A DNA stretch of 16,260 nt from Firmicutes bacterium CAG:238 (GTDB lineage: Bacteria; Bacillota; Clostridia; Peptostreptococcales; Anaerovoracaceae): positions 28,336 through 44,595 of the forward strand of contig FR882001.1 in NCBI GenBank assembly GCA_000435615.1, given 5' to 3'. Below the pieces are notes generated by a model. That model was not told the DNA's origin. It saw only the letters and a list, made by a program, of their open reading frames with translations, and ran no database searches. Both the position numbers and the translations under genes were made by a program. Positions 1-6,969 of the stretch are shown piece by piece (positions within the stretch are counted from its first letter, which is position 1; the number at the start of each line of letters is the position of its first letter).

Positions 1-1
1 A

Positions 2-454
2 CTCATGTTTGTTTATTTGGTAAATGTGCTTAATGGCATGGCAGGCGGCCGCGTTGTGGGAATGATTTTCTTCATATGCGTTCTGTTTGCGGGAGCAACC
101 TCAATTGTGAACCTTTACGAGGTTCCGGTTGCTTTTCTTCAGGAAAAACTGAGATTTAGGAGAGTGCCTGCGGTGCTGACAATCGGTATAATCGGTGCAG
201 TTATTTCGATAATGATTCAGCCGTGGACTTCGCAGTGGATGGATGTGGTTTCGATTTATATCTGTCCGCTTGGAGCACTTCTTGCAGGAATCATGTTCTT
301 CTGGGTTCTCAAGAAAGAAACTGCACTCAAGGCAGTGAGCGAGGGGAGCAAGAAACCAATCGGAAGCTGGTTCCATCCGCTCGGAAAATATGTTTATTGT
401 GTATGTGCGTTGGTTGCACTGATTGCAGGTGCGGTGCTTGGCGGCATTGGATGA
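2..454 (+). CDS. Sodium-dependent neurotransmitter-symporter-family (SNF/NSS) transporter, C-terminal part
   Basis: This is the 3' end of a gene that begins before the window; the frame is open from base 2. Known NSS/SNF proteins are inner-membrane Na+ symporters for amino acids and related amines. The visible 150 residues contain hydrophobic segments separated by short loops. They carry the bacterial NSS signature 'NGMAGGRVVG' followed by a helix, then 'SIVNLYEVPVAFLQEKL', and later 'MDVVSIYICPLGALLAG'. A final hydrophobic helix ends in a glycine-rich tail. The family usually has 11-12 membrane helices and about 440-500 residues, so roughly the last third is present. The substrate cannot be read from this part. 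A strong hairpin terminator follows about 30 bases after the stop. Family assignment is confident; substrate is unknown. Confidence 0.88.
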   Translation, partial: LMFVYLVNVLNGMAGGRVVGMIFFICVLFAGATSIVNLYEVPVAFLQEKLRFRRVPAVLTIGIIGAVISIMIQPWTSQWMDVVSIYICPLGALLAGIMFFWVLKKETALKAVSEGSKKPIGSWFHPLGKYVYCVCALVALIAGAVLGGIG

Positions 455-485
455 TGACAAAGGATATTCTGTGTTTACATACCAA

Positions 486-514
486 AAAACCCGAAGATTC
501 GAACTTCGGGTTTT
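486..514. terminator. Bidirectional rho-independent terminator between converging genes
   Basis: A perfect 11-bp inverted repeat (arm AAAACCCGAAG at 486-496, complementary arm at 504-514) encloses a 7-base loop. The arms start with A and end with T, so a transcript in either direction ends its stem in a U-run. It lies between the stop of the plus-strand transporter (454) and the stop of the minus-strand NrdD-like gene (529), which fits termination of both. Confidence 0.88.
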
Positions 515-528
515 ATATTGCAGTCCTT

Positions 529-807
529 TTACAGTCTTTCAAAGCCGCTCGATACATCGTGTTTCACGCGGTCAGCTTCTTCGGCAGCCTTCGCATCGTT
601 CCAGTGATCCATCGTGCCTACCAGATAGCCGGTAATCCTGCGAATTCTTTCGAACGGAACCTTTTCGAACTCGTAATTTAAATCCGCATAATCGCCGTCG
701 ATGTTCACCGCGAGCTTTTTCAGCTTGCGGTTATATTTCTTTTCAAGGTAATCGACATAAGCCTTGCCTTCCTCCAATGATACATTCCCTGTTACAACAG
801 CACTCAT
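529..807 (-). CDS. Small NrdD C-terminal-like protein (anaerobic ribonucleotide reductase-related)
   Basis: This 92-residue soluble protein is too short to be a reductase. Its second half (about residues 50-85, including 'RITGYLVGTMDHWNDAKAAE') resembles the stretch near the C-terminus of class III anaerobic ribonucleoside-triphosphate reductase NrdD, typically of the form R-[IV]-TGYL-x-x-x-x-x-WN-x-K-x-x-E. The 92 residues contain no cysteine, so the zinc-site cysteines and glycyl-radical loop that define NrdD are absent, and catalysis is not expected. Databases commonly give such small clostridial proteins the NrdD name. The start is fixed by an ideal AGGAGGT ribosome site just upstream, and a consensus sigma-A promoter lies at 870-897. 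It may be a regulator or partner of NrdD, or an unrelated protein keeping the fold; which one is unknown. The coding call is firm, the homology moderate, the function open. Confidence 0.72.
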   Translation of the reverse strand: MSAVVTGNVSLEEGKAYVDYLEKKYNRKLKKLAVNIDGDYADLNYEFEKVPFERIRRITGYLVGTMDHWNDAKAAEEADRVKHDVSSGFERL

Positions 808-869
808 ATTCCTACCTCCTAATAATCTTTCATAAATCTATATTTAGAATATTATTACCATGTTTATAT

Positions 870-897
870 ATTATACACCTATATGTGGTAGTGTCAA
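870..897 (-). promoter_or_regulatory. Sigma-A promoter of the NrdD-like gene
   Basis: Read on the minus strand, a perfect -35 box TTGACA (892-897) is followed after 16 bases by a perfect -10 box TATAAT (870-875). It sits immediately downstream of the CvpA-family stop codon and about 60 bases upstream of the NrdD-like start. It predicts strong vegetative transcription of that short gene, independent of the upstream gene. Confidence 0.85.
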
Positions 898-903
898 ACA
901 TTT

Positions 904-1542
904 TTATGCAATAAAATCCCGAAGGAGAATCAAAAGGAGGTTGTTGTTGTAAATATCTTTTGCGAAAAGGGAATTTTCAAACCAGCCCGGCAGGGATTCC
1001 GTCAAAGACGGAAGAAACAAACCTGCCAAAGGCAGCAAAAGTGCAAGAAAGAGAAGAACATTAAAAACACCCACAACGATTCCGAGAATAAGACCCAAAA
1101 GTTTGTCCGAAAATCCAACAAAGCCGTCTTTGTTTGTATGCGAGAACCCCTTTTCAAGTATGGATGCAGCCAAGCGTATGGCAATCAAGATGAGCAGAAA
1201 GCTCGCAATTGTCAGAAACAGCCATGCAAGCTTAGTCGCACCTTCGGTGATGAGTGTGTCGGCAAAATCACCGTTGTTTGAGGTGAAAAGCTTCGGCAAA
1301 GCTTCGTAAACCGCGGAATTTTCCCAGCGCACGGAAAGATTTTCGGAGATTTTACCCACCGCAAAATCGTGTACGGACGGAATTTTCAGAAGAACTACGG
1401 CAAGATCATCGCAAAAAATCCACGCGGCGGCAACCGCGTCAATCCCTTTGATGAGTCCTGCTACCGCAAGTGCCAAGCCCTCTCGCATAGACCAAAATAT
1501 TGAAATCGCAAAAACAATCAAAACCAATGCATCCATTATCAT
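904..1542 (-). CDS. CvpA-family integral membrane protein
   Basis: This is a protein of about 212 residues with four predicted hydrophobic helices. Its pattern is that of the CvpA (colicin V production) family: an N-terminal helix beginning 'MDALVLIVFAISIFWSMREGLA', a soluble insertion in the middle, then two long helices linked by 'GFVGFSDKLLGLILGIVVGVF', the conserved CvpA segment. The family is named for colicin V secretion in E. coli, but its molecular role in clostridia is not established. The open frame begins at 1563 (ATG-TGG). I prefer an internal ATG because the only purine-rich ribosome site (TAGGGG) lies 8 bases before the ATG at 1542; the ATG at 1536 is an alternative. It is divergent from the plus-strand operon, only about 40-65 bases away. 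The family call is good and the start uncertain. Confidence 0.75.
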   Translation of the reverse strand: MIMDALVLIVFAISIFWSMREGLALAVAGLIKGIDAVAAAWIFCDDLAVVLLKIPSVHDFAVGKISENLSVRWENSAVYEALPKLFTSNNGDFADTLITEGATKLAWLFLTIASFLLILIAIRLAASILEKGFSHTNKDGFVGFSDKLLGLILGIVVGVFNVLLFLALLLPLAGLFLPSLTESLPGWFENSLFAKDIYNNNLLLILLRDFIA

Positions 1543-1604
1543 AAGACGAACCCCTAACCACATATTATTTTAGTATATTTTACTAGAAAAGAGGGATTTC
1601 GGCA

Positions 1605-2036
1605 ATGGGGAATCAATACGGCTCGTATGTTATGTATTTTTTGAGCAATCTTTTGCAGAAGCAGAACCGGAAGGAAAGGTACAAGGAGTTTGGACTGTTT
1701 GAAAACGATGAAACCGGAAGTGAGTGGCATAGGCAGGAAACCCTTGAGCTTTTGAAAAAATTCTGCCCGGAAGGTTATGAAAATGCTTGCAAATACAGAC
1801 ATTTCATCATAGGAACAAGTGTCGGAAAGAATTACATCGGCATCCCGGGAAGGTTTATGCTCAGCGAGCAGCCCGCACAAGGCAGCACCGGATTTACTCT
1901 TTGGCAGCCTTTGAGGGGAGGAGAATGGTTTTACGACGATTTGGAAAGCATGTGCGACGAGGCTGCAGAATACATTTACGGATATTGGATAGCCTGCTTG
2001 AACGCAGAAACGCTTGCAATCTCCGAGGTTTTATGA
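1605..2036 (+). CDS. Uncharacterised protein preceding tadA
   Basis: This is a 143-residue soluble protein that I do not recognise with certainty. The start is supported by GAGGGA 8 bases upstream. The second half carries an aromatic- and glycine-rich stretch: 'IIGTSVGKNYIGIPGRF', then an acidic/Gln stretch, 'GFTLWQPLRGGEWFYDD', and a terminal 'YIYGYWIACLN'. The order IGIPG...GF...YGYW recalls the C-terminal DUF6128-type domain of some clostridial proteins, but I offer that only as a weak resemblance. There is no signal peptide or membrane segment. It is probably the first gene of the tadA-ispE operon: its stop lies 16 bases before the tadA start. Real coding is likely because the frame, the ribosome site and the spacing agree. 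Confidence 0.68.
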   Translation: MGNQYGSYVMYFLSNLLQKQNRKERYKEFGLFENDETGSEWHRQETLELLKKFCPEGYENACKYRHFIIGTSVGKNYIGIPGRFMLSEQPAQGSTGFTLWQPLRGGEWFYDDLESMCDEAAEYIYGYWIACLNAETLAISEVL

Positions 2037-2052
2037 TATTATCAAAAGATGT

Positions 2053-2562
2053 ATGGAAAAGTTTATGTTAGAGGCCCTGAAAGAGGCGGAAAAGGCCAGA
2101 GAAAAAGGTGAAATTCCAATCGGAGCGGTTATTGTCAAGGACGGTGAAATCATCGGACGCGGGCATAATTTGACGGAAACCGAGAAAGACCCGACGGCGC
2201 ATGCCGAAATTGTTGCAATAAGACAAGCCGGCAGAAAATTGGGAGAGACCTTAGGGTGGCGCAGACTGACCGGATGCAGCATGTATGTGACGGTGGAACC
2301 GTGCAGCATGTGTGCCGGAGCGATCGTTTGGGCACGGATAGAAAAACTCTATATCGGAACGATGGACCCCAAGGCGGGAGGCTGCGGCTCGGTATTCAAT
2401 ATCGTGCAGGAGCAGAAACTGAACCATCAAGTTGAAGTATTTGAAATAGAAGAAGGTTCGACCAAAACTCGTTGTCAGGAAATAGTGAGAGACTTTTTCA
2501 GAGAACTGAGGGATCTTAAGAAAAATACAAAAGAACAGAAATCGGAGGACACACAGAAATGA
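2053..2562 (+). CDS. tadA: tRNA-specific adenosine deaminase TadA
   Basis: TadA converts the wobble adenosine 34 of tRNA-Arg(ACG) to inosine, allowing one tRNA to read several arginine codons. The 169-residue product shows the zinc-dependent cytidine deaminase fold. The catalytic motif 'HAEIVAI' has zinc ligand H50 and proton-shuttle E52, and 'PCSMCAGAI' supplies zinc ligands C84 and C87. The N-terminus 'MEKFMLEALKEAEKA' followed by 'GEIPIGAVIV' is typical of the family. The frame stays open back to a TTG at 2014, but that would add a non-conserved extension overlapping the previous gene, so I use the ATG at 2053. No strong ribosome site precedes it, so translational coupling to the upstream gene is likely. 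The last ~20 residues are lysine-rich and variable. The stop overlaps the next start by 4 bases. Confidence 0.95.
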   Translation: MEKFMLEALKEAEKAREKGEIPIGAVIVKDGEIIGRGHNLTETEKDPTAHAEIVAIRQAGRKLGETLGWRRLTGCSMYVTVEPCSMCAGAIVWARIEKLYIGTMDPKAGGCGSVFNIVQEQKLNHQVEVFEIEEGSTKTRCQEIVRDFFRELRDLKKNTKEQKSEDTQK

Positions 2563-3416
2563 AAAGAATAGGCAGAATTCTCAGCCTTACTGTAATTTTG
2601 ACAGTATTAGCAACAATGTTTTGCTTTGCAGCACCGTCCGGCGACGGGACCTTGGTGCTCAATGACACTTATCCAAAGGACGGGGCGACCGGAACCGCAG
2701 TGGAGAATATGGGCGTGAAGCTGTACTTTGATGCAACATTTACGCAGGAGAAACTCAAGAACGCGAATGAAAATGCGGTAATGCTTTTGGACGAGCAGGG
2801 CAAGAAACTGCCGACGCAGGTTCTTTATTCCGTACAGGAACCGGGCGTTGTTTTGGTGCTGTTTGACAATACGAAGCAGACCGACGACATCAAGATAAAC
2901 CAAAACGAAGAATATACTTTTAAAATTTCCAAAGATTTCAGAGATGATGACGGAAATACACTGGGAAAAGAGGAAACCATTTCTTTCAAAACTTTGAATC
3001 AGAGTGCGAATATGGCAATCAATACAGCCATGATGTTTGGCGTGTTCGGAGTTATGATGATTATGACTGCAAGAAACGCTAAGAAGAAGGGTGAGCAGCA
3101 GAATCAGAAAGAAGAGAAAGTAAATCCATACAAAGAAGCAAAGAAGACAGGCAAATCCGTAGAAGAAATCGTTGAGAAAGATCAGAAAGAGAAGGCTAAG
3201 AGAGCTGCAAAGGCAGCGAAAAAGGCAGCCGCGGAAGAAGACGATGACGATTATTACGATGACGGAAATTACCATGTAAAAGGTCCTCGCCCAATCGCAG
3301 CGGCAGGCGGCAGATACATAACAGGGCGCAAGGCAATTGCAGAGGCAAAGAAGGCGGAAGAGGAAAGAAGAAAAGCGCAGAAGGCCAAAGCAAAGGGAAA
3401 AGGCAAGAAGAAATAG
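2559..3416 (+). CDS. Membrane-anchored Ig-like (SbsA/Big_5-type) protein with highly charged cytoplasmic tail
   Basis: This 285-residue protein has three visible parts. Residues 1-25 form a signal peptide or anchor (basic start, hydrophobic core, then FAAPSGDG). Residues 33-146 resemble a bacterial Ig-like domain of the SbsA/Big_5 type: 'VLNDTYPKDGATGTAVENMGVKLYFD', 'VLVLFDN' and a closing 'FKISKDFRDDDGNTLGKEETISFKT'. Residues 151-172 form a membrane helix followed by 'ARNAKKK', so the tail is predicted to be cytoplasmic. That tail of about 110 residues is rich in Lys, Ala and Glu, has an acidic-aromatic patch (EEDDDDYYDD, about 226-235) and ends in a polybasic run. The gene overlaps tadA by 4 bases (ATGA), has a GGAGG site, and is followed 9 bases later by ispE. 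Function is unknown; a surface-sensing or scaffolding role is only a guess. Confidence 0.72.
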   Translation: MKRIGRILSLTVILTVLATMFCFAAPSGDGTLVLNDTYPKDGATGTAVENMGVKLYFDATFTQEKLKNANENAVMLLDEQGKKLPTQVLYSVQEPGVVLVLFDNTKQTDDIKINQNEEYTFKISKDFRDDDGNTLGKEETISFKTLNQSANMAINTAMMFGVFGVMMIMTARNAKKKGEQQNQKEEKVNPYKEAKKTGKSVEEIVEKDQKEKAKRAAKAAKKAAAEEDDDDYYDDGNYHVKGPRPIAAAGGRYITGRKAIAEAKKAEEERRKAQKAKAKGKGKKK

Positions 3417-3425
3417 GAGTTTGAG

Positions 3426-4364
3426 ATGCCGGGCCCGAAGATGCGAGAGATAAAAATCAAATCATATGCCAAGATAAATCTTGCTTTGGATGTAATCGGT
3501 TTGAGAGACGATGGATATCACATGCTTGAGACAGTGATGCAGAAAATCGGGCTTTCGGACGAAATCAGCATTAAGTGGCAAGAGAGCACTGAGGACGATT
3601 TTGGGATTGTCCTTCGTGCAGGGAAACCGTATCTGCCTACGGATGAGAGAAATCTTGCATACCGGGCAGCACAGCTTATGGCCCAAAAGGCAAATGTCCG
3701 CGGCAGGCTCGAAATACGGATTATAAAGAGAATTCCCGTTGCAGCGGGCCTCGGAGGAGGCAGTTCAAACGCAGCGGCGGTGATGACGGCATTGAACAGG
3801 CTTTGGAAGATGGAGCTCAACACATGGCAGCTATGTAAGATGGGAGAGGAGCTTGGTGCTGACATACCTTTTCTCGTTCTTGTACACAACACGCGATACA
3901 GATGTGCTTTGTGCGAGGAAACCGGTGAGAAAATGACGGCACTGCGGCATGGCATGAGGAAGCATATTGTCCTTGCCAAACCGGCGTTTGGAGTCTCCAC
4001 CGGAGAGGTTTTTAAGGGCATTGACTCGTGCGAACTCAAAGAGCGGCCGGATATAGAAGCTTTAATCGAGGGATTGAAAGACGGCACCGATGAAAAAATA
4101 CTGTGCGGCATGGTCAATGTACTGGAAGAGTACACCCTGAATCACTATGCCGAGGTACGAAAACTTAAGGAACTGATGCAAAAGACCGAAGGGGTGCAGA
4201 AGGTTTTAATGAGCGGCAGCGGGCCTACGGTTTTCGCTGTTTACGGAACATACAAAGAAGCAAAGCGAGCATGTCTGCTGCTTAGGAAGCAAGGATATGA
4301 AGCTTATTGGACGCAAACGATACGGGATATGGAAATCGGAGGAAAGAAAGATGCTGAATTTTGA
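3426..4364 (+). CDS. ispE: 4-diphosphocytidyl-2-C-methyl-D-erythritol kinase IspE
   Basis: IspE is the ATP-dependent kinase of the non-mevalonate (MEP) isoprenoid pathway, phosphorylating the 2-hydroxyl of CDP-methylerythritol. It feeds quinone, undecaprenyl and tRNA prenyl synthesis. The 312-residue GHMP kinase shows 'SYAKINLALDV' with the catalytic-region lysine at K16, the substrate motif 'DGYHMLETVMQ', the ATP-binding loop 'PVAAGLGGGSSNAAA' (104-118), catalytic D146 in 'GADIPF', and the third GHMP motif 'MSGSGPTVFAVY' near the C-terminus. The start at 3426 is chosen because AGGAG lies 6 bases upstream; M6 is an alternative. One oddity is residues 150-165 (from LVLVHNTRYR to ALCEE): the usual Gly-Gly-Thr-containing loop after PF is replaced by a different, slightly longer sequence. 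The frame is unbroken and all other motifs are intact, so I consider the gene functional. Confidence 0.94.
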   Translation: MPGPKMREIKIKSYAKINLALDVIGLRDDGYHMLETVMQKIGLSDEISIKWQESTEDDFGIVLRAGKPYLPTDERNLAYRAAQLMAQKANVRGRLEIRIIKRIPVAAGLGGGSSNAAAVMTALNRLWKMELNTWQLCKMGEELGADIPFLVLVHNTRYRCALCEETGEKMTALRHGMRKHIVLAKPAFGVSTGEVFKGIDSCELKERPDIEALIEGLKDGTDEKILCGMVNVLEEYTLNHYAEVRKLKELMQKTEGVQKVLMSGSGPTVFAVYGTYKEAKRACLLLRKQGYEAYWTQTIRDMEIGGKKDAEF

Positions 4365-5031
4365 TTTACAGAATCACAGACCGTTAAGGGAAATCGTATA
4401 CGAAGAACTGAAAAGACAAATCATGATAGGTGAGATTCCTCCGGGAACCCGCATGATGGAAGTTGAGCTTGCCGATGACATGGGTGTGAGCCGCACACCG
4501 ATAAGAGAAGCCATACGAAAGCTCGAGAAAGAGGGGCTGGTAAGTATCGAACCGAGAAGAGGTGCATACGCATCGGACGTGTCCATTAAAGATATGGTGG
4601 ATGTGCTTGAGGTCAGAGAGTTTTTGGAAGGCATGGCAGCAGGTCTTGCAGCCAAGAAGATTACCGAGGAAGAAGTGGAGAGGATTAGGACTGCCACTGC
4701 CGCATACAAAAAAGCGGTTGAATCCGGAAACACTGAGGAGATTATTAAGGAAGACGAGATTTTCCATAAGCTTATCGTTGATTGCAGCGGCAACAAAACG
4801 CTGATTCAAATGATTAACCAAATCCAAGAACTGGCGCTTAGATTCCGATATATTTACTACGAAGATTTTTCCAGATATAAGAATATGCCTTACGAACATC
4901 AGGAAATCATGGATGCAATCGTAAGCGGCGATGCCGAAAAGGCAAGAGAGAAAGCCGATTCGCATGTCCTCAGACTGAAAGAATTCGTCGTAGAGCAAGG
5001 TGACAAAATCGTAAAAGGTCAAAACGCATAA
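4351..5031 (+). CDS. GntR-family transcriptional regulator, FadR subfamily (FCD domain)
   Basis: This is a 226-residue DNA-binding regulator. Residues 10-77 form the winged helix-turn-helix of GntR proteins ('LREIVYEELKRQIMIGEIPPG', then 'VSRTPIREAIRKLEKEGLV', then the wing 'EPRRGAYAS'). Residues 80-212 form an all-helical FCD effector domain. The usual FCD metal ligands are visible: D135, H139, H183 and H205, so a metal-assisted small-acid ligand is likely. Such proteins typically control catabolism of organic or amino acids, but the neighbours give no clue to the ligand. The open frame reaches back to 4297; I start at 4351 because GGAGG precedes that ATG and the protein then begins at the conserved region. 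It overlaps ispE by 14 bases, implying co-translation. A terminator follows 14 bases after the stop. Confidence 0.92.
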   Translation: MLNFDLQNHRPLREIVYEELKRQIMIGEIPPGTRMMEVELADDMGVSRTPIREAIRKLEKEGLVSIEPRRGAYASDVSIKDMVDVLEVREFLEGMAAGLAAKKITEEEVERIRTATAAYKKAVESGNTEEIIKEDEIFHKLIVDCSGNKTLIQMINQIQELALRFRYIYYEDFSRYKNMPYEHQEIMDAIVSGDAEKAREKADSHVLRLKEFVVEQGDKIVKGQNA

Positions 5032-5045
5032 TGAAATGAGAAACC

Positions 5046-5074
5046 AAAAGGAAAGTTTAGGCTTTCCTTTTTTT
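5046..5074 (+). terminator. Rho-independent terminator after the tadA-ispE-gntR operon
   Basis: A perfect 10-bp stem (arm AAAAGGAAAG at 5046-5055, complementary arm at 5062-5071) has a 6-base loop and runs into an unbroken T-tract through 5074. It begins 14 bases after the gntR stop. Confidence 0.9.
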
Positions 5075-5100
5075 GTGCCGGTTTTACGGCGAAATGAAGT

Positions 5101-5129
5101 GAATAAATCAGCACCTTTCGGAATAAATT
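5101..5129 (+). promoter_or_regulatory. Candidate sigma-E (mother-cell sporulation) promoter of the sipL-like gene
   Basis: GAATAAA (5101-5107) matches the known sigma-E -35 pattern (K-M-A-T-A). After exactly 14 bases, AATAAATT (5122-5129) matches the -10 pattern cATAcAnT at every position except the two Cs. The predicted transcript start, near 5136, is about 27 bases ahead of the start codon. sipL is known to be sigma-E dependent in Clostridioides difficile, which supports the match. It is a pattern match by eye in AT-rich DNA, so confidence is moderate. Confidence 0.42.
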
Positions 5130-5162
5130 GTAGCAAGACCAAGTTTGGAAAGGGGAAAAGCT

Positions 5163-6824
5163 ATGACATACGAAAAGGAAATACCGGATTATGCGATGCT
5201 GCCTGCGAAAGAAATGGAAGAGACGCTGATAATTCCTGTGACCAAGGGAGCCGTTTACGCACCGATGCAGGTGACGAATATAACCGAAAAACCAAAGACG
5301 ACGATTACCGTTGAGGAAGATATTCTTGTCCCGGACACCAAGCCGGATCTGGCGGAAATACTGATGGCTGACGGCAAAGCAACACTTTCTTCAAGGGAAA
5401 TAAACCAAATCAATAAGGCAGACGACTACATAAATCTTTCCGGGGACATTGAGCTTGAGATGCTTTACCTGCCGGAAAAGCCCGAATCCTGCGGCGAAAT
5501 CATATCCGTACAGACCAGAATTCCGTTTAAAGACCAATGGCACACATCGCTCGCACAAGGTGCGTGCATGGTAATGGAGTGTGAAATTGAGAAAATAGAG
5601 TACATGGTCATAAACGAACGAAAATACAGAGTCAAAGTTTCGCTCGCCATATACGCCAAAGAATATGCGGATAATAAAATAGAACTTTTTGAGGGAATCA
5701 CCGATGAAGAAATTCAGACGCTGAAAGAAAAAATAGAAATCAGCAATGTTGCTCTTCGCAAGAAAGACACGCTTTCCATTCATGAGAACATTGCAATAAA
5801 GGATGAGTGCAGAATTGAAAATATTTTGAAGCAGGATATCTGCGTCATCGAAAACTACAAGCAGGTGACCGGTGAGAAGGTTGTTATAAACGGCTTTATC
5901 TCAGTGAACCTATTATATGCGGCGGTCTGCGAAGATGAAAATTCGGACCCCTGTGCACTCAGGCAGGTTTCGGACAAAGTGGAGTTTACGCAGTTCATAC
6001 CGATTTCGCAGATTAACGATGAGAGCGGCAGCTGCGTCAGCTTCGATTCAAGCGATTTGAAAGTTAAATTGGTTCAGGATGAGGAAGATGGTGAGGTTTT
6101 GCGCCTTGAAGGAGATCTGGTTACCTACATTGAGATATACCGGAATGTGCAGCGGGAAATTATTGTGGACGGATACCATCGGGAGAAAGACTTTATATGT
6201 GACTTTAAAGAGGAACACAGCAGAGCCATGGTTGGAACGACAGCGGGAGAATCGTCGGTGCGTGAGATTATTTCCCCGGAAAACACGGATGGTGATATCG
6301 AGAAGATTATATATACAAAGGCAGAAATAAGCGAATGTAAGAGTACGCCCGAACAAGGAAAAATCATGACGGAAGGCACGATACGAGTAAAAATGATATG
6401 CAGAACGCATGTACCGGAGCCGAGCAGCACGGGCCGCGTATTCTCACTGAAAGAGAACATTCCATTTAGAATCGTGACGGCAATGCCGCAGATCACAGGA
6501 GGCGAGATCATCTGTGACCGCGTGTGTATCAAGGACTCTTGGGCCGAAAAGATTAACGGCAAGCAGATTGAGTTCAATGCCACGGTTGTAATAAACACCC
6601 AGGTAATGCGCGATGTACCGTTTAAGATTCCGATTAACCCGGCATTTGAAGAAAAACCGATGAGGGAAGAAAAATCGAGAATGGTTATATATATAACCGG
6701 GGAGAACGACAGCATGTGGAGCATCGCAAAAAAATTCAAAACAACGATGGCGGCAATACAGGAAATAAACGAACTTGACAACGAATTAATCGCGCAGGGA
6801 CAAAAATTATTAATCTTAAAATAA
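5163..6824 (+). CDS. sipL: SipL-like spore coat morphogenesis protein (DUF3794 repeats + LysM)
   Basis: SipL of C. difficile binds the spore coat ATPase SpoIVA and tethers the coat basement layer to the forespore surface. This 553-residue protein has the same architecture: a long N-terminal and central part built of DUF3794-like beta-rich repeats, recognisable by recurring 'VEEDILVPDTKPDLAEIL', 'INGFISVNLLYAAV', 'VEGTIRVKMICRT'-like strands and 'FKIPI' motifs. It ends in a LysM domain at about 509-553 ('MWSIAKKFKTTMAAIQEIN...QGQKLLIL'). There is no signal peptide, as expected for a mother-cell cytosolic protein. The frame is open back to a TTG at 5145, but the ATG at 5163 has an AGGGG site 8-9 bases upstream and is preferred. 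It is transcribed alone, between two terminators, with a candidate sigma-E promoter. DUF3794/LysM proteins also occur outside sipL orthologues, so the exact name is probable rather than certain. Confidence 0.82.
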   Translation: MTYEKEIPDYAMLPAKEMEETLIIPVTKGAVYAPMQVTNITEKPKTTITVEEDILVPDTKPDLAEILMADGKATLSSREINQINKADDYINLSGDIELEMLYLPEKPESCGEIISVQTRIPFKDQWHTSLAQGACMVMECEIEKIEYMVINERKYRVKVSLAIYAKEYADNKIELFEGITDEEIQTLKEKIEISNVALRKKDTLSIHENIAIKDECRIENILKQDICVIENYKQVTGEKVVINGFISVNLLYAAVCEDENSDPCALRQVSDKVEFTQFIPISQINDESGSCVSFDSSDLKVKLVQDEEDGEVLRLEGDLVTYIEIYRNVQREIIVDGYHREKDFICDFKEEHSRAMVGTTAGESSVREIISPENTDGDIEKIIYTKAEISECKSTPEQGKIMTEGTIRVKMICRTHVPEPSSTGRVFSLKENIPFRIVTAMPQITGGEIICDRVCIKDSWAEKINGKQIEFNATVVINTQVMRDVPFKIPINPAFEEKPMREEKSRMVIYITGENDSMWSIAKKFKTTMAAIQEINELDNELIAQGQKLLILK

Positions 6825-6841
6825 TAAAAATTTAAGGGAAT

Positions 6842-6884
6842 CCGGCAGGCAGGATGCAATCTGTCACTTGCCGGCTTTTCTTTT
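6842..6884 (+). terminator. Rho-independent terminator after the sipL-like gene
   Basis: An imperfect hairpin has an outer stem CCGGCA (6842-6847) paired with TGCCGG (6869-6874) and an inner CAG/CTG pairing, followed by a T-rich run. It starts 18 bases after the stop codon. Confidence 0.72.
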
Positions 6885-6969
6885 ATAATTTTTTCATCGC
6901 AAAATTCAGAAAAATCTTAAACACATAAAACAATTACATAATTCACTTGTTTTAACCATGGAAATTTTG

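Noticed and set aside
2014..2052. TTG start giving TadA a 13-residue N-terminal extension
   Set aside because: The extension is not family-like and overlaps the previous gene; the ATG at 2053 matches the usual TadA N-terminus.
2037..2600. SRP RNA or tRNA-Ser near tadA, a common Firmicutes arrangement
   Set aside because: tadA is followed by an overlapping protein gene, and no SRP-like fold or cloverleaf is visible nearby.
2607..3275. Long minus-strand frame opposite the Ig-like protein gene
   Set aside because: It is the complement of a low-complexity, Lys/Glu-rich coding sequence, producing Phe/Leu-rich nonsense; no ribosome site or homology is apparent.
4297..4350. Upstream ATG for the GntR regulator
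   Set aside because: It lacks a ribosome site and adds residues outside the conserved DNA-binding domain, while the ATG at 4351 has GGAGG in front of it.
4384..5142. Long minus-strand frame opposite the GntR gene
   Set aside because: It is a shadow of a confidently identified gene and crosses that gene's terminator; no family motif is visible.
5145..5162. TTG start for the sipL-like gene
   Set aside because: The TTG would place the AGGGG ribosome site inside the gene. The ATG at 5163 is correctly spaced from that site.
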